A program made the position numbers and the translations under genes. Below are positions 1-10,750 of a DNA stretch of 64,000 bases, piece by piece. The first letter of the stretch is position 1. The number at the start of each line of letters is the position of its first letter. This stretch comes from Megascapheus bottae (Eukaryota > Chordata > Mammalia > Rodentia > Geomyidae), in assembly GCA_024803745.1 (NCBI GenBank), contig JANJXV010000016.1, positions 42,197,001 to 42,261,000 on the forward strand, given 5' to 3'. The notes beneath the pieces are model-generated. The model was given only the letters and a program-made list of their open reading frames with translations, was not told the origin of the DNA and searched no databases.

Positions 1-2
1 AG

Positions 3-581
3 AATGCAAGGGAGAGTATAGTTAGACACATAGCCTATGAAAATGCCAACGCCGCCTGTCAGGCGGCTATCAGACCCCATAGGAATAAGGGAGGAATCAC
101 GGACTTTATTTCACTGTGTGCTGATATTGGACCCTCCCATGTACAAGGCCTTACTTTAGCCGCCGCTCCTCAAGGAAAGACTGTTAGTGAGTCTCTAAAA
201 TATAGAGGTCAGCGGCATTCTCGGGATGCTAGACCCCCAGGGCGTTGCTTTTCTTGTGGACAAATAGGACATTGGATGACGCAATGCCCACGCCAGGCCA
301 GGCAAAAGAGAGAAAAATCACCTGGCACATGTCCACGCTGTGGTAAAGGGAAGCACTGGGCTAAAGATTGCAGGTCAAGAACAGATCGCAATGGCCGCCC
401 GCTTTCGGGAAACTGGAGAGGGGGCCAGCCCCTGGCCCCGCAGAACCATGGGGCAGTCCCTCCCTCTTCTCGGCCACAAGTGCATCTTCTAACAACCCCC
501 CAAGATCAGTCTCCAGCCTCCTCCGTGCCACCCCAGGCAGTGCAGGATTGGACCTCTGTTCCTCCACCTGCTCAGTATTGA
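3..581 (+). CDS. gag: Gag polyprotein, C-terminal part (capsid end and nucleocapsid)
   Basis: The frame is open from base 3 to the TGA at 579-581, giving about 192 residues of Gag; the start lies outside the window. The first ~80 residues are consistent with the C-terminal domain of capsid. Two CX2CX4HX4C zinc knuckles follow: the first has its first Cys codon at 246-248 (C-F-S-C...H...C), the second begins near 330 (C-P-R-C...H...C). These nucleocapsid knuckles bind and package genomic RNA. A proline- and glutamine-rich tail follows. The last ~215 bases overlap the pro-pol frame, which is read after a -1 shift at 407-413. The portion present has no internal stop. Confidence 0.9.
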   Translation, partial: NARESIVRHIAYENANAACQAAIRPHRNKGGITDFISLCADIGPSHVQGLTLAAAPQGKTVSESLKYRGQRHSRDARPPGRCFSCGQIGHWMTQCPRQARQKREKSPGTCPRCGKGKHWAKDCRSRTDRNGRPLSGNWRGGQPLAPQNHGAVPPSSRPQVHLLTTPQDQSPASSVPPQAVQDWTSVPPPAQY

Positions 582-3500
582 CCCCAGAGATGGGGACACA
601 AGCTCTCCCCACGGGGGTCTTCGGTCCCCTTCCCCCAGGAGTGGCTGGATTGCTGTTAGGGCGAAGTAGCTCAGCCCTTAAAGGGATACAGATTACACCT
701 GGCAAAATTGACCAGGATTTTACTGGAGAAATCAAAGTTATGGCCTCTGCCCTGAAACACGTGGTATCGATCCCAGCCGGTCAAAAATTGGCACAACTAA
801 TACTCGTCCCTTTACCCCCCGGGGAGACTGCTAATTCCCCATGTGGACAGAGAGGATTTAGATCTTCTGATATCTATTGGGTACAAGGCATAAAACAAGA
901 GAGGCCTGAGATGACTATATTTATACAAGAAAAGCCCTTTAAAGGAATATTAGACACTGGAGCAGATGTGTCTGTGATATCTAAAAAACATTGGCCAGCC
1001 CAATGGCCCCTGACAGCCTCTATGACTTCCCTACAGGGGGTTGGGCAAGCAACTGACCCACAGCAGAGCAGTGCGATCCTTGTTTGGAGAGATGAGGAAG
1101 GGCACTGTGGTCATTTTCAGCCATTTGTCTTGGATCATCTGCCAATTAATTTATGGGGTCGTGATATCATGGAAAAAATGGGAGTGTATATGTTTAGTCC
1201 TAGTGCTGCGGTCACTAAGCAGTTACTTGATCAAGGCCTCCTCCCCTTTAGGGGACTAGGCCGAGCAGCACAGGGGGAGCTAGAGCCACTCCAACCCCAG
1301 TCTCACCCTACGAGACAAGGATTAGGGTATCCCTTGACGGGAGCTGTTGTTTGCCCTCCCCCTCATGCTGATCCCATAAATTGGCTCTCTGAACAACCGG
1401 TATGGGTTGAACAGTGGCCTCTTTCACTAGAAAAGATCATTGCAGTACAGCAGCTGGTACAGGAACAGCTGGACTTGGGGCATGTGGCCCCTTCTAACTC
1501 TCCATGGAATTCTCCAATTTTTGTTATAAAGAAAAAGTCAGGTAAATGGAGGCTGTTACAGGATTTGAGAAAAATAAATGCCACAATGGAACTGATGGGG
1601 GCCCTACAGCCTGGCTTGCCTTCACCCATGGCAATCCCAAAGGATACTTATAAGATTATTATAGATTTGAAGGATTGTTTCTATACTATACCCCTGGCGC
1701 CTCAAGACTGTAAGCGCTTTGCCTTCAGCGTCCCCTCTGTTAATTTTAAAGAACCCATGAAGCGATATCACTGGCTTGTGCTCCCACAGGGCATGGCAAA
1801 TAGCCCAACTTTATGTCAAAGTTTTGTAGCTAGAGCCATTTCTTCCACTCGTGAAAAATTTTCTTCTGTTTATATTGTTCATTATATGGATGACATCTTG
1901 TTGGCTTGTTCTGACCCTATCGTCGTACGACAAGCCTTTGGACAACTAAAGCAAGATCTGAGCCTCTTTGGCCTTATAATAGCAGCTGAAAAGGTTCAGG
2001 AACACCCCCCTTTTACATATCTAGGCCATATATTAGGCCCACATTATTTTAAAACCCAAAAAATACAATTAAAAACTTCACACTTAAGAACTCTTCATGA
2101 TTTTCAGCAATTCTTAGGAGATATAAATTGGCTTCGGCCTTATCTAAAGCTCTCCACAGGAGAGTTAAAACCCCTTTTTGATCTCTTAAAAGGAGATACC
2201 AACCCTACATCCTTGCGCGAATTAAATCCTGACGCCAAGAGGGCCATCCAAATTGTAGAAAAGGCAATTTCCCAGCAACAAATGACCTATTGTGACTATT
2301 CTAAACCCTGGGGGGTTTACATTTTAGCTACTTCTCACTCCCCAACTGCTGTATTGTGGCAGGATGGCCCACTTTTATGGCTTTATCTACCATCAACACC
2401 CGGCAAAGTGCTGACCCCCTACTATGAATTGGTAGCTAATTTGATACATATGTGCCGAGTGGATTCCCGTAAATATTTAGGTCAGGAACCTCATTTTATC
2501 TGTGTCCCATATAATCTACAACAACAAGATTGGCTATTCGCCCATTGTGATTCTTGGGCCATTGCTTGGGCCAATTATACGGGGAAAATTTTGCATCACT
2601 ACCCGTCTAACAAACTTCTCCAATTTGCTGCGTGTCATACGTTTCTATTTCCTTCCATAGTACAGGCCTCGCCTTTATCTTCTGCTGCTTTGGTATTTAC
2701 AGATGGATCCTCTAATGGAAAGGCTGCTTTGACCATTAATGGGAAAACTCAATCTTGGGTTACGGGTTTTTCCTCCGCCCAAGAGGTGGAATTAGAGGCT
2801 GTTTTACAAGCACTCGTCCTGTTACAAGACGAGCCCTTTAACTTATACTCAGACAGTCAATATGTAATTCGTGCTCTTCAAGTCATAGAAACTGTTCCCT
2901 TTATTGGAACTACTAACTCCAATATTCAGACCCAATTTCGCCAAGTACAAACTTTGCTTTGTTCTCGCAACCACCCCTGTTTTTTTGGCTTTGTTCGAGC
3001 TCACACTAATCTTCCTGGCCCTTTAAGTGAGGGCAATGCAGTTACTGACTCCGCCACCAGAGTTTACTTAACTCAGGTTGAACTTGCTAAGCAGTCACAT
3101 GCCATCCATCATCAAAACAGCCGAGCCTTGCGCCGACAGTTTAAATTATCTAGAGAAGTGGCACGTCAAATAGTTAAGACTTGCTCCAACTGTGTCCCTT
3201 TTTCACCAGCCCCCCATTTAGGTATAAATCCACGAGGACTGCTTTCTAATCACATTTGGCAGATGGATGTCACACATGTTCCATCATTTGGCCGATTAAA
3301 ATATGTCCATGTTACTGTAGATACTTATTCTAATTTTATCTTGGCCACCCCCCTTGCTGGGGAAGCCACTAAACATTGTATCTCTCACTGCATTCGATGC
3401 TTTGCTGAGATGGGGATTCCCTCGCAAATAAAAACAGATAATGGCCCTGGCTATGCAAGCCGAGCATTTCAATCCTTCTGCCATTCCTATAATATCACTC

Positions 3501-3958
3501 ATATTACAGGCATTCCTTACAATCCTCAAGGTCAAGGCATTGTGGAGAGAGCTAATGGATTATTAAAACATCAAATTGCTAAAATACAGAAAGGAGAGTC
3601 ATATCCCGCTACCCCTGCGAATATACTTAATCATGCTTTATTTGTTTTAAATTTTTTGAATTTGGATTCAAATAATTTATCTGCTGCTCAGCGATTCTGG
3701 GAAAAAAGAGAGCAGCGTCCTTTTGCCTTAGTAAAGTGGAAGGATCCCCTAACTGGTGCTTGGCATGGACCCGATCCTGTTCTAACCTGGGGTCGAGGGC
3801 ATGTATGTGTTTTTTCACAAGGAGAAAATGACGCCCGCTGGCTGCCTGAACGCTGCGTTCGGATCGTGGAGAGTGACAGTGGCCATCCAAGCAGCGACTC
3901 ACTGGGCCTACACCCCCAACCCTCCAGTGGTGCATCCTGCGACGTGGGAAGGACCTGA
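365..3958 (+). CDS. pol: Pro-Pol polyprotein: dUTPase, protease, G-patch, RT, RNase H, integrase
   Basis: The frame opens after a TAA at 362-364 and runs to TGA at 3956-3958; there is no AUG at its head, so entry is by frameshift at 407-413. Numbering from base 368: dUTPase ~54-170 (ATPGSAGLDL; GKIDQDFTGEI); aspartic protease ~175-275 with DTG at 196-198; glycine-rich G-patch ~285-325; RT with Asp433 and YMDD at 506-509; RNase H with TDG Asp779, ELEA and SDS; integrase with zinc-site His911, His915, Cys939, Cys942 and DDE residues Asp967, Asp1024, Glu1060 (the usual 35-residue D-E spacing). These enzymes mature the virion, copy RNA to DNA and integrate it. Protease and RT share one frame, whereas MMTV and SRV need a second -1 shift. 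Activity is inferred, not shown. Confidence 0.95.
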   Translation, partial: RLQVKNRSQWPPAFGKLERGPAPGPAEPWGSPSLFSATSASSNNPPRSVSSLLRATPGSAGLDLCSSTCSVLTPEMGTQALPTGVFGPLPPGVAGLLLGRSSSALKGIQITPGKIDQDFTGEIKVMASALKHVVSIPAGQKLAQLILVPLPPGETANSPCGQRGFRSSDIYWVQGIKQERPEMTIFIQEKPFKGILDTGADVSVISKKHWPAQWPLTASMTSLQGVGQATDPQQSSAILVWRDEEGHCGHFQPFVLDHLPINLWGRDIMEKMGVYMFSPSAAVTKQLLDQGLLPFRGLGRAAQGELEPLQPQSHPTRQGLGYPLTGAVVCPPPHADPINWLSEQPVWVEQWPLSLEKIIAVQQLVQEQLDLGHVAPSNSPWNSPIFVIKKKSGKWRLLQDLRKINATMELMGALQPGLPSPMAIPKDTYKIIIDLKDCFYTIPLAPQDCKRFAFSVPSVNFKEPMKRYHWLVLPQGMANSPTLCQSFVARAISSTREKFSSVYIVHYMDDILLACSDPIVVRQAFGQLKQDLSLFGLIIAAEKVQEHPPFTYLGHILGPHYFKTQKIQLKTSHLRTLHDFQQFLGDINWLRPYLKLSTGELKPLFDLLKGDTNPTSLRELNPDAKRAIQIVEKAISQQQMTYCDYSKPWGVYILATSHSPTAVLWQDGPLLWLYLPSTPGKVLTPYYELVANLIHMCRVDSRKYLGQEPHFICVPYNLQQQDWLFAHCDSWAIAWANYTGKILHHYPSNKLLQFAACHTFLFPSIVQASPLSSAALVFTDGSSNGKAALTINGKTQSWVTGFSSAQEVELEAVLQALVLLQDEPFNLYSDSQYVIRALQVIETVPFIGTTNSNIQTQFRQVQTLLCSRNHPCFFGFVRAHTNLPGPLSEGNAVTDSATRVYLTQVELAKQSHAIHHQNSRALRRQFKLSREVARQIVKTCSNCVPFSPAPHLGINPRGLLSNHIWQMDVTHVPSFGRLKYVHVTVDTYSNFILATPLAGEATKHCISHCIRCFAEMGIPSQIKTDNGPGYASRAFQSFCHSYNITHITGIPYNPQGQGIVERANGLLKHQIAKIQKGESYPATPANILNHALFVLNFLNLDSNNLSAAQRFWEKREQRPFALVKWKDPLTGAWHGPDPVLTWGRGHVCVFSQGENDARWLPERCVRIVESDSGHPSSDSLGLHPQPSSGASCDVGRT
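407..413 (+). promoter_or_regulatory. gag-pro -1 ribosomal frameshift slippery site
   Basis: G_GGA_AAC sits in the gag reading frame (codons begin at 408 and 411), a canonical X_XXY_YYZ heptamer. The same heptamer serves gag-pro in simian retrovirus 1. It lies inside the gag/pro overlap (365-581), and a -1 shift here enters the pro-pol frame, so position, phase and direction all agree. Confidence 0.88.
421..439 (+). promoter_or_regulatory. Frameshift-stimulating hairpin, possible pseudoknot
   Basis: GGGGCCAG at 421-428 pairs perfectly with CTGGCCCC at 432-439 around a CCC loop. The spacer from the slippery site is exactly 7 nt (414-420), usual for retroviral signals. GGGG at 450-453 could pair with the C-rich loop to form a second stem. 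The hairpin is seen; the pseudoknot is inferred. Confidence 0.75.
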
Positions 3959-4174
3959 GTTATTTGTGCATGTCAATTGGGACTGCTACTGATCCACTTG
4001 TTCCACACATTCATATGAGCTGTGTTTCTCCCCCTTTTACTATTATGTAGGGACCTTTTAACATATTCATTGACTCTACACAATTTAATATGTGACATTA
4101 TTTTGTCTTTACCATCCCTCTTCTTAATAACTTTTTGTAAAAGATGCCCAGGTGAAAAGCAAAGGCCTCCAGAG

Positions 4175-4180
4175 GTAAGT
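4175..4180 (+). promoter_or_regulatory. Candidate splice donor downstream of pol
   Basis: CAGAG|GTAAGT is a full consensus 5' splice site about 215 bases after the pol stop. Betaretroviruses can use second donors in this area for accessory spliced RNAs. No matching acceptor or small gene was identified, so use is unproven. Confidence 0.3.
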
Positions 4181-5999
4181 AGAAGTTGGCCGACCCCCTT
4201 GTATGTCTGCGTTTTACTTTATTTTATTTTTGTTTGTTTGTTTGAAAAGGTGCACTGTGGGCCTAAAACAGAGGCCTGGGTGGTCAAGGGACGCCTTGAC
4301 CCCCCCCTCCCCTTCTGAGTTTCTTGTCGATAACAAGGCATACCTGAGAGTCCCACCAGCAAGACATGTCTAAATCTAAAAATAACTGTTTGGTGAAAAC
4401 ATTCATTTGAGCTCATGTTTTTTGTGTTAAGTGTATCTGATTGAGTCCAATTTTCTTGTTATATGTCAATGTCTGATTATTTAAAAGTCTCCGTTTCTCT
4501 GTCTTGTTCGTGTTACATGTTTTTCCTTGTCCAGTTTTGTCTTTAAAATTGGTACCATTTCTAAGTATGGATCCTTATGGGTTTTCTGTGCATACTCAAG
4601 CACACATCCTTGTTATTTTTTTTGAACATTTCTGGGCCTAGTATGGCCGCTCCCCCATGTCTGCAGTTGTAACAAGCCCTGGAAAAATAAATTCCAGCTA
4701 AGTTGCCTTGCAAAAAGTTTTGTTTTGAACCTGGTTCTCATCTGTAAGAGTAAAATTGGCAAAACTCTCTTGACACAAACTTCCGGAAATTGAACGGCCG
4801 ATATTAATTTTGCGCGCTTTATGATCTTTGAGTATGAATGTGTGTGAATGAGTGAGTGAACATGTTCAGGGTTAAATTGTCAGCATGCTGTATAAAACAA
4901 TGGATAAATTTATACTTAAAGACAATTGGGTAAATCTAAGCTTAAAACTTCAACAAAAATATTAGGTTTGAATGTTTACTATGTCTCAAAGGATTATTGC
5001 ATTGTCTTAAAGAAAAACTGGTAAATATTTTTCTAGATCCTGAAATCTGCATTTTATTGCAGGGCATACAGCTGTTTACATTGTAAACATTGTATCCTGT
5101 TTAGCACAGAGGTATTAGGGAATTTGGGATTTATTACCTTAAGTTAAGATTTGGAGACATGTATTAGAGATTTAAATGTAAAATTGTTCATTAACGTCAG
5201 AAACTTTGTCTGTCTGTCTTTTCTTGCAAACTGACACTAGAAATCTAATGGTAAAATGTGGATAATGTGATTAGTATTTTAAAGGAATGTTTAAAGGTTT
5301 ATCTCTGTATGATTTGGTTTCATGTTACTGGATTGCAATTGGATGTATCTTAGAAAAAGGAGGAAACTAAGTTCAGACTTAGATTTTTGGTGCACTGATG
5401 ATGTTTGTAGTTCTTGCATTAAGGAAAAACATATTTGGGTTTATACTGTGGGAGTTCTAGGCAGCAATCTTAACTGAAAAAAAAAAAAAGCCTCTTCTAA
5501 AAGGAGGCTTGAAGGCAAAGGGCGTTCCTTGAGCCCAAGGAGACCTGGAGAAAAGGGAGTGCCTTGAGCCCTTAAAGGTTTTTCAAATGCAAATGAAGAC
5601 TAAAATGTTAAGTGTTTAAGTTTAAAAAGTGTAAACGTTTTAAAGAACATTAGAATTGGGTTTCTGAATAATATTTGAAAGTGAAGTTGTCTTAAATGTT
5701 TTAAGAAAGAGAAAAAGGGAAAATCAGGACTACCAAATAACTTCCAGCTAGCCCATGGAGAAGTACAGCAATCCTTATTCAGATGTAACTTTGGCTTTTA
5801 CCAGGTTCTAGGTAAGCTCATGCTTAGAGACTATTTCTGTGTTGACCACCTTGTTGCTTTAATTGGAGTAATGTGGCCTTTTGTAGGACTCACTGATCTG
5901 AAAACTGCAGTTCTGAGCCAATCCCGGGCAAAGCAAAGTCCCTGTGAGACTGTGGTGTCTAATCTGGCAGCAGAGTGCTAATTGAGTCAGAGTTGCTTT

Positions 6000-6084
6000 G
6001 GAGCTCAAAGTGGCAGAGTGCTAGCCTTGAGCTGGAGAGCTGAGGGACAGTACCCAGACCCCGAGTTCAAGTCCAGCAACCAAG
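6000..6084 (+). repeat. SINE right-monomer fragment inside the ERV
   Basis: The stretch shows 'CTCAAAGTGGCAGAGTGCTAG', 'CCTTGAGC', 'GGGACAGTACC' and 'GAGTTCAAGTCC', matching the right monomer of the composite SINEs elsewhere in the window. The head is missing. It shows that host repeat sequence lies between pol and the 3' LTR. Confidence 0.65.
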
Positions 6085-6452
6085 CAAGTGAAATGCCCAT
6101 GGGATGTTTATCCCTGTGTGGAGAGACACTACTGGGACTATGAAGTATCCAGATGCAGAAAGCCTCTGCGGTGATGGCAGAGATGGTGTCAGATCCTAGA
6201 GTCACTCGTGCTTGGCCATTCAATATTATTCAGAGCCGGGAGGTCATAGAATAGTTTGTAAGCATGCCTTACTAATGCCCATGCCTTTCATAACTGGGCA
6301 GGAACTTGTCAATCATCTGTGATAGTGGTAGTTTAAAGTTCTAACTGAGTAAAGTTTGATTTGACTCCAGCCACAAATTCAGGAAAGTTTGTGGATCTGA
6401 CAACTAAAGCATTGTTTAAGGTTGCAGAGATTTAGTTCCCCAGACAATCAGG

Positions 6453-6748
<296 letters not shown>

Positions 6749-6843
6749 TTAGACCAAGGGACCAAAGTCATTTTTGGAAAATGTGACAGGATAATTAGGG
6801 GTATAGAAAAGAGTAAAAATTGCACTTGTGTTTCTTTTAAAAT

Positions 6844-6857
6844 AAAGACGGGGGAGA
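6844..6857 (+). other. Polypurine tract (plus-strand primer)
   Basis: AAAGACGGGGGAGA directly precedes the TG that opens the LTR. A purine-rich, RNase H-resistant tract at this spot primes plus-strand DNA in retroviruses. One C interrupts it. Confidence 0.75.
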
Positions 6858-6949
6858 TGTTGGGGACTGACTGTGGGGTCAGTGACCTTGGACCCGCACA
6901 ATTGAGTACACAAGGAAGTAAGCTCTTATCATGATTTTGGGCTGTGTCA

Positions 6950-7011
6950 ATAGCTTCTCATTTAACCTGTTTGGGACTTGATAGCTTCTCATTCAACCTA
7001 TTTCAGACTTG
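6950..7011 (+). repeat. 31-bp tandem duplication in LTR U3
   Basis: Two adjacent 31-bp copies (6950-6980 and 6981-7011) begin ATAGCTTCTCATT and end GACTTG, with a few mismatches between them. Direct repeats in U3 commonly act as enhancers in retroviral LTRs; that role is inferred here. Confidence 0.85.
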
Positions 7012-7062
7012 ATACTGTTTGTACGAATGTAGCCCCTGGCAGTTCCCTAGTTTAAAGATGTG

Positions 7063-7089
7063 TATTTAAGATTGTGAACTGGAAATAAA
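7063..7089 (+). promoter_or_regulatory. LTR core promoter (TATA-like) and poly(A) signal
   Basis: TATTTAAG at 7063-7070 is a plausible TATA box and AATAAA at 7084-7089 the poly(A) signal. Their spacing (~20 bp) places the signal at the start of R, as in several class II LTRs with short R regions. Confidence 0.55.
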
Positions 7090-7260
7090 CTGGGCTACGG
7101 TCTTGGGCGACAGGCTTCTTAAGCTGTGGCTCCTGATTTGGGCTGGAGCCCTCCTGAACCCCATCTGTTTGTCTCTCTTCTAATTTTTCCTAGTCCTTGC
7201 CCCCTATTTCAGGAACCCCAATCTGCGAACCCTGGTTTGCTGCCGGTTGGCTCCGGCACA

Positions 7261-10200
7261 TCTGAAGTTAATTTTTTCACTATCGTGATTGTAATGCCGG
7301 TAGCCCTTAACGGGCCTCTCTGAGTCTACCTGTCCATCTAGGTCTGTGTATGTCTCATTACCCATTCGTGGCCTTTCTCCACCACGCTGTGGTTAATTAA
7401 GAAGCACACGCAAAACAACCTTAGTCCTTCTTCCTACATTTCCCTGCATCTCGTCACTCTGTCTTTCCTTTCTTAGACAGTCTTACCAGAACTTTGCTGT
7501 GAATTATCATCAGTCACCTCTGATGTCCCACTCAACACTGCGCTCCACCCCATTCTCTGCCTCTCTTCACCCACGTTGGGTAGATTCTTCCTTGCATGGC
7601 ATTCATCACTGCTCGGTTTCTCAGACCATGCCATGATCTCTAAATTGCGCTCCAGCTACTTTCTCATGGGAGGCTTCAGATGCAACCTACGTCACAGCCT
7701 TATTCTTGCGATACTCTCAGCTTTGAAGGGCTTGCTGATTCTCCCCAGACTGAAGGAAACCTGAAGCAATACAAAGAGAAATAATTAATAGGCAGTGTCA
7801 ATCAGGCAGAGATGGAATTGAATCCTTCACCTGTCACTTTGATTTGTGACAGAACCAAATCCCCCTTGTTTCTTTTAATAATAATAATAATAATATAGTA
7901 ATTAAAAGAAGGGTTATGTAATATTTGCCAGATAGAAAGTGCATTACTTAACAATCATTGCGACCCCTTCTCATGTTTTCGAATCCCTTGTTTCTAATAT
8001 AGATGTCGTGTTATGGCTGAGCTCATGGCTTGAGTGTTTAATTAAAAACACAAACGCAACATGGTTTGTAGGGTGCATGCCATGGGTTAAGCTGTCACAC
8101 TTGTACATATTCTGTAGGAAAATAGTAAGAGAAATTCGTCCTCAAACTAATATGTACGCATTGGAATTTGAGTATGATCAGTCACTGTTTCCACTAATCT
8201 AATCCACACCGAAGCTCTCAATGACGTCTTCACTGTGTGGTTTCCAGTCTTGTCTTGAAACTTCCTTTTTATAATCCAAGCTCTAGATGATGTGTGCTTG
8301 TCACATCTAATCTTCTCAGTTCAGATTCATAGTCATTTTCTTCCATCTTTTTTATTAAGGATAAATGGTGTTAATCGCGATTCATGAAAATGATTTCTCC
8401 AATTACGCTCTGCCACAGTCTGCATTCAGAGCCTTACATGCACTGCCTCTGTTTTTCTCTTCGGGATTCTCAGACCTCACATGGATTTCATGTGCTGGAA
8501 GTCACATTTCTAACAATTCTGAGCATGTCACCTTTTCCCCAACTATCCTTTCCTGGGTTTTAATTATTAACGCGAGAATTCCTCAGCAGCCTGTTCACCC
8601 ACTGATGGCCCCTTCTTTCCCGATGTATTTCTCCTGCTGTGTCTTCTGCTCTGACACCCTTTCCTATCTTGGTTTTGCCTGCCTGTCTGCCGCCTCTTTT
8701 AGTCTTTGAGTTGTCTTCCACAGATCCAATTATCAACGTTTGTTCTGAGTATGAGAGCGTGACCAACTTGTGTCACTTCATTTCAGAAGGGATCCTAGGG
8801 ACAATTCGCCTCCTTAGGACGAGGTTTAGCGTGTCATTTGTGGAAGGACTGCCCATGAGTCAGTGCTCATGCTCTAAACTCACCTCAGGGAGCCAGGGAG
8901 CAGACACCCCCTGCTCAGTCGCCCCAAGAGCCTTTCAGGAGGCCCCACCCCAGGTCAGAACTCCTCAACATCACTGCAACAGCAGTCATAGAAACGCGAT
9001 TGTGCCACCAGTGTGGGCAGAGAAGACTCATGCCATTCAATTCCCCTGTGGAGCAAGAAGACCCCTGAGTTCCCATTAACCCTTCTGCCTCGGCACCAGG
9101 CAGTAGCAGGGGTGATGTCCCTAAACACTGTGACCTGCACCAGGGTAAAAACAACAGCAAGAGACCCCCATTGTGGGTCTCCCGCTTTATCAGAATCCAG
9201 GAAAGCTATAGAAGAGCCCATGAATGAGTTGCCATTGCCACAGCCTAAACGCAGGAGGGGGTCTCTGCTCTTCCTACTGGGGGAGAGGGGGTGCCACCAG
9301 CATGCTGTCAGAAAGAGATCACGATGGGGCCACAGTGGAAAGGACCCTGAATGGTTCGTGGTCCTTGGGTTTGCTTAGGCTGAAGAGAAATTAAACACGG
9401 ACCATTTGGGGATTATTTGTGGGTAGGAAGCTGTCAAGAGCAGAGGTAACCAAGAGTCCTAAGTCTTCTATAGCCAGAAGGAGCAGGCTGCCAGTGTAGA
9501 CCGAATCAAATACAGAATACAGAAAGTTATACTGAATTTCCTCTGTACATCTTAATGTAAATAGGGTTTTGACACTGGTATGATTTATTCACATTAGAAT
9601 ATGCTGGGAATGTCTTGCATATAGAATAGATTCGATAAATATGCATTAAGTTAGCCCATAAAGGATTTTGCAAATGCACTGAATTTCAGAATATTCCATG
9701 AGTGAATATACAGTAAGATGTGTTAAGACAGGTCATCCAAAAGCTTCCCCCAGTTTTACAGGGCAACAATGACACTATGCCCCTTACTGGACAGCTATGT
9801 GGCGTGGGCACAAGTGCTCAGGCCCCTCTGCCTTTCATCTCCTTGAGACTGGCCCTGTGCAGAGCTGCTGGTGCTGGATTAGTCTCCACCCTCTACGGCT
9901 ACTGCTCCTGCTTCTCTTTATTTATCCTTCTGTCCCTTACTCATGAGGATTTCAGGCATTAATGACAGGTTGAAGTGTTTTGCTTCTCCTGCCCAAAGTC
10001 TGACGCATCCCTAGCAGTCATCTTTCTCATTCTTCATTTTCCGGTGTCTTTAGAGGACAATGGCTCAGACAAAAGCAGCTCAAGATGCCTGGCATGCCCT
10101 GGGGCCTGAATCTCTGGAGCCAAGTGCAGAGCCAGTTCCCTAGTTCAGGGAAGTTCTGTGTTCTCACAGAGCCATGCCAACCACCCCCCCACCCCAAGTC

Positions 10201-10555
10201 CTCCAGGCTCCTGTCCAGTGTTCTAATGTGACAGGAAAATCACAGAGATTGTCGAGTGCTTCTCACGGCGTGAGGTCCCAAGACCATCCTCACATTACAA
10301 GGCTTCCTACCTGAAGAGCTTGCTCGTGAATTTACTCAGTCCATTAAATTTCCAGAAAATATCAGAAGGGTTTTTTTTAAGGTTTTAAGTTTTGTGTTTG
10401 TATGATCTTTGAAACCAAAGCAGACTTAGCAGATATTACATTGTCATAATAAGAAGAAAAGAAGGAAAAGAGAAAAACTAGGACAGCCTCTAAGATGTCT
10501 GAGGGAAAGACTGAAATATATAAATATATATATATATATGATTTAACTTCAAGTC
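7261..10555. other. Intergenic DNA, no gene seen
   Basis: Unique-looking sequence right of the provirus. Only a short (TAA)n run at 7876-7896 stands out. Open frames of 60-146 codons overlap on both strands without recognisable motifs or splice context, so I call none of them. Confidence 0.6.
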
Positions 10556-10750
10556 AAGATCACTTTATGTCTACAATCCTAGCTTCTCAGAAGAGAGGAA
10601 GCAGAAGGACCGCAGTTCAGGGCCACCCTAAGCAAAAAAGTCCACAAGAGTCCATCTCTTCCAATAAGTGAAATGCATGTCTGTCATCTGAGATGCATGG
10701 AAGGCTCAGACTGGGAAAAAGATAGATCTAGACCAATCCTTGGAAAATGA
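10556..10750 (+). repeat. Diverged B1-like composite SINE
   Basis: A worn 7SL/B1-type head ('CTACAATCCTAGCTTCTCAG', later 'GCAGTTCAGGGCCACCCTAAG') is recognisable by comparison with the better copy at 14648. It follows an (AT)n run at 10517-10540. The right end is unclear. Confidence 0.5.

Larger units (their letters stand above)
3959..6452 (+). other. ERV 3' non-coding region in place of env
   Basis: No frame here resembles an envelope glycoprotein; the longest is a 98-residue leucine-rich chance frame at 4022-4318. The stretch is T-rich, with an AG|GTAAGT splice-donor match at 4173-4180 and a SINE right-monomer piece at 6000-6084. I infer that env was lost or replaced, as in intracisternal-type elements. 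It cannot be seen which parts are viral and which are inserted host DNA. Confidence 0.7.
6858..7260 (+). mobile_element. 3' LTR of the ERV
   Basis: It starts TGTTGGGG right after the polypurine tract and ends CCGGCACA, giving TG...CA ends (TGT/ACA). At 403 bp it is compact, near the size of IAP-type LTRs. U3 holds a 31-bp tandem duplication. A TATA-like TATTTAAG lies at 7063-7070 and AATAAA at 7084-7089, so U3, R and U5 can be placed roughly. The right end (7258 or 7260) is inferred from the terminal repeat. Confidence 0.82.

Noticed and set aside
4022..4318. 98-codon leucine-rich frame after pol as a possible env remnant
   Set aside because: No signal-peptide plus surface/transmembrane layout, cleavage site or cysteine pattern; crosses the candidate splice donor.
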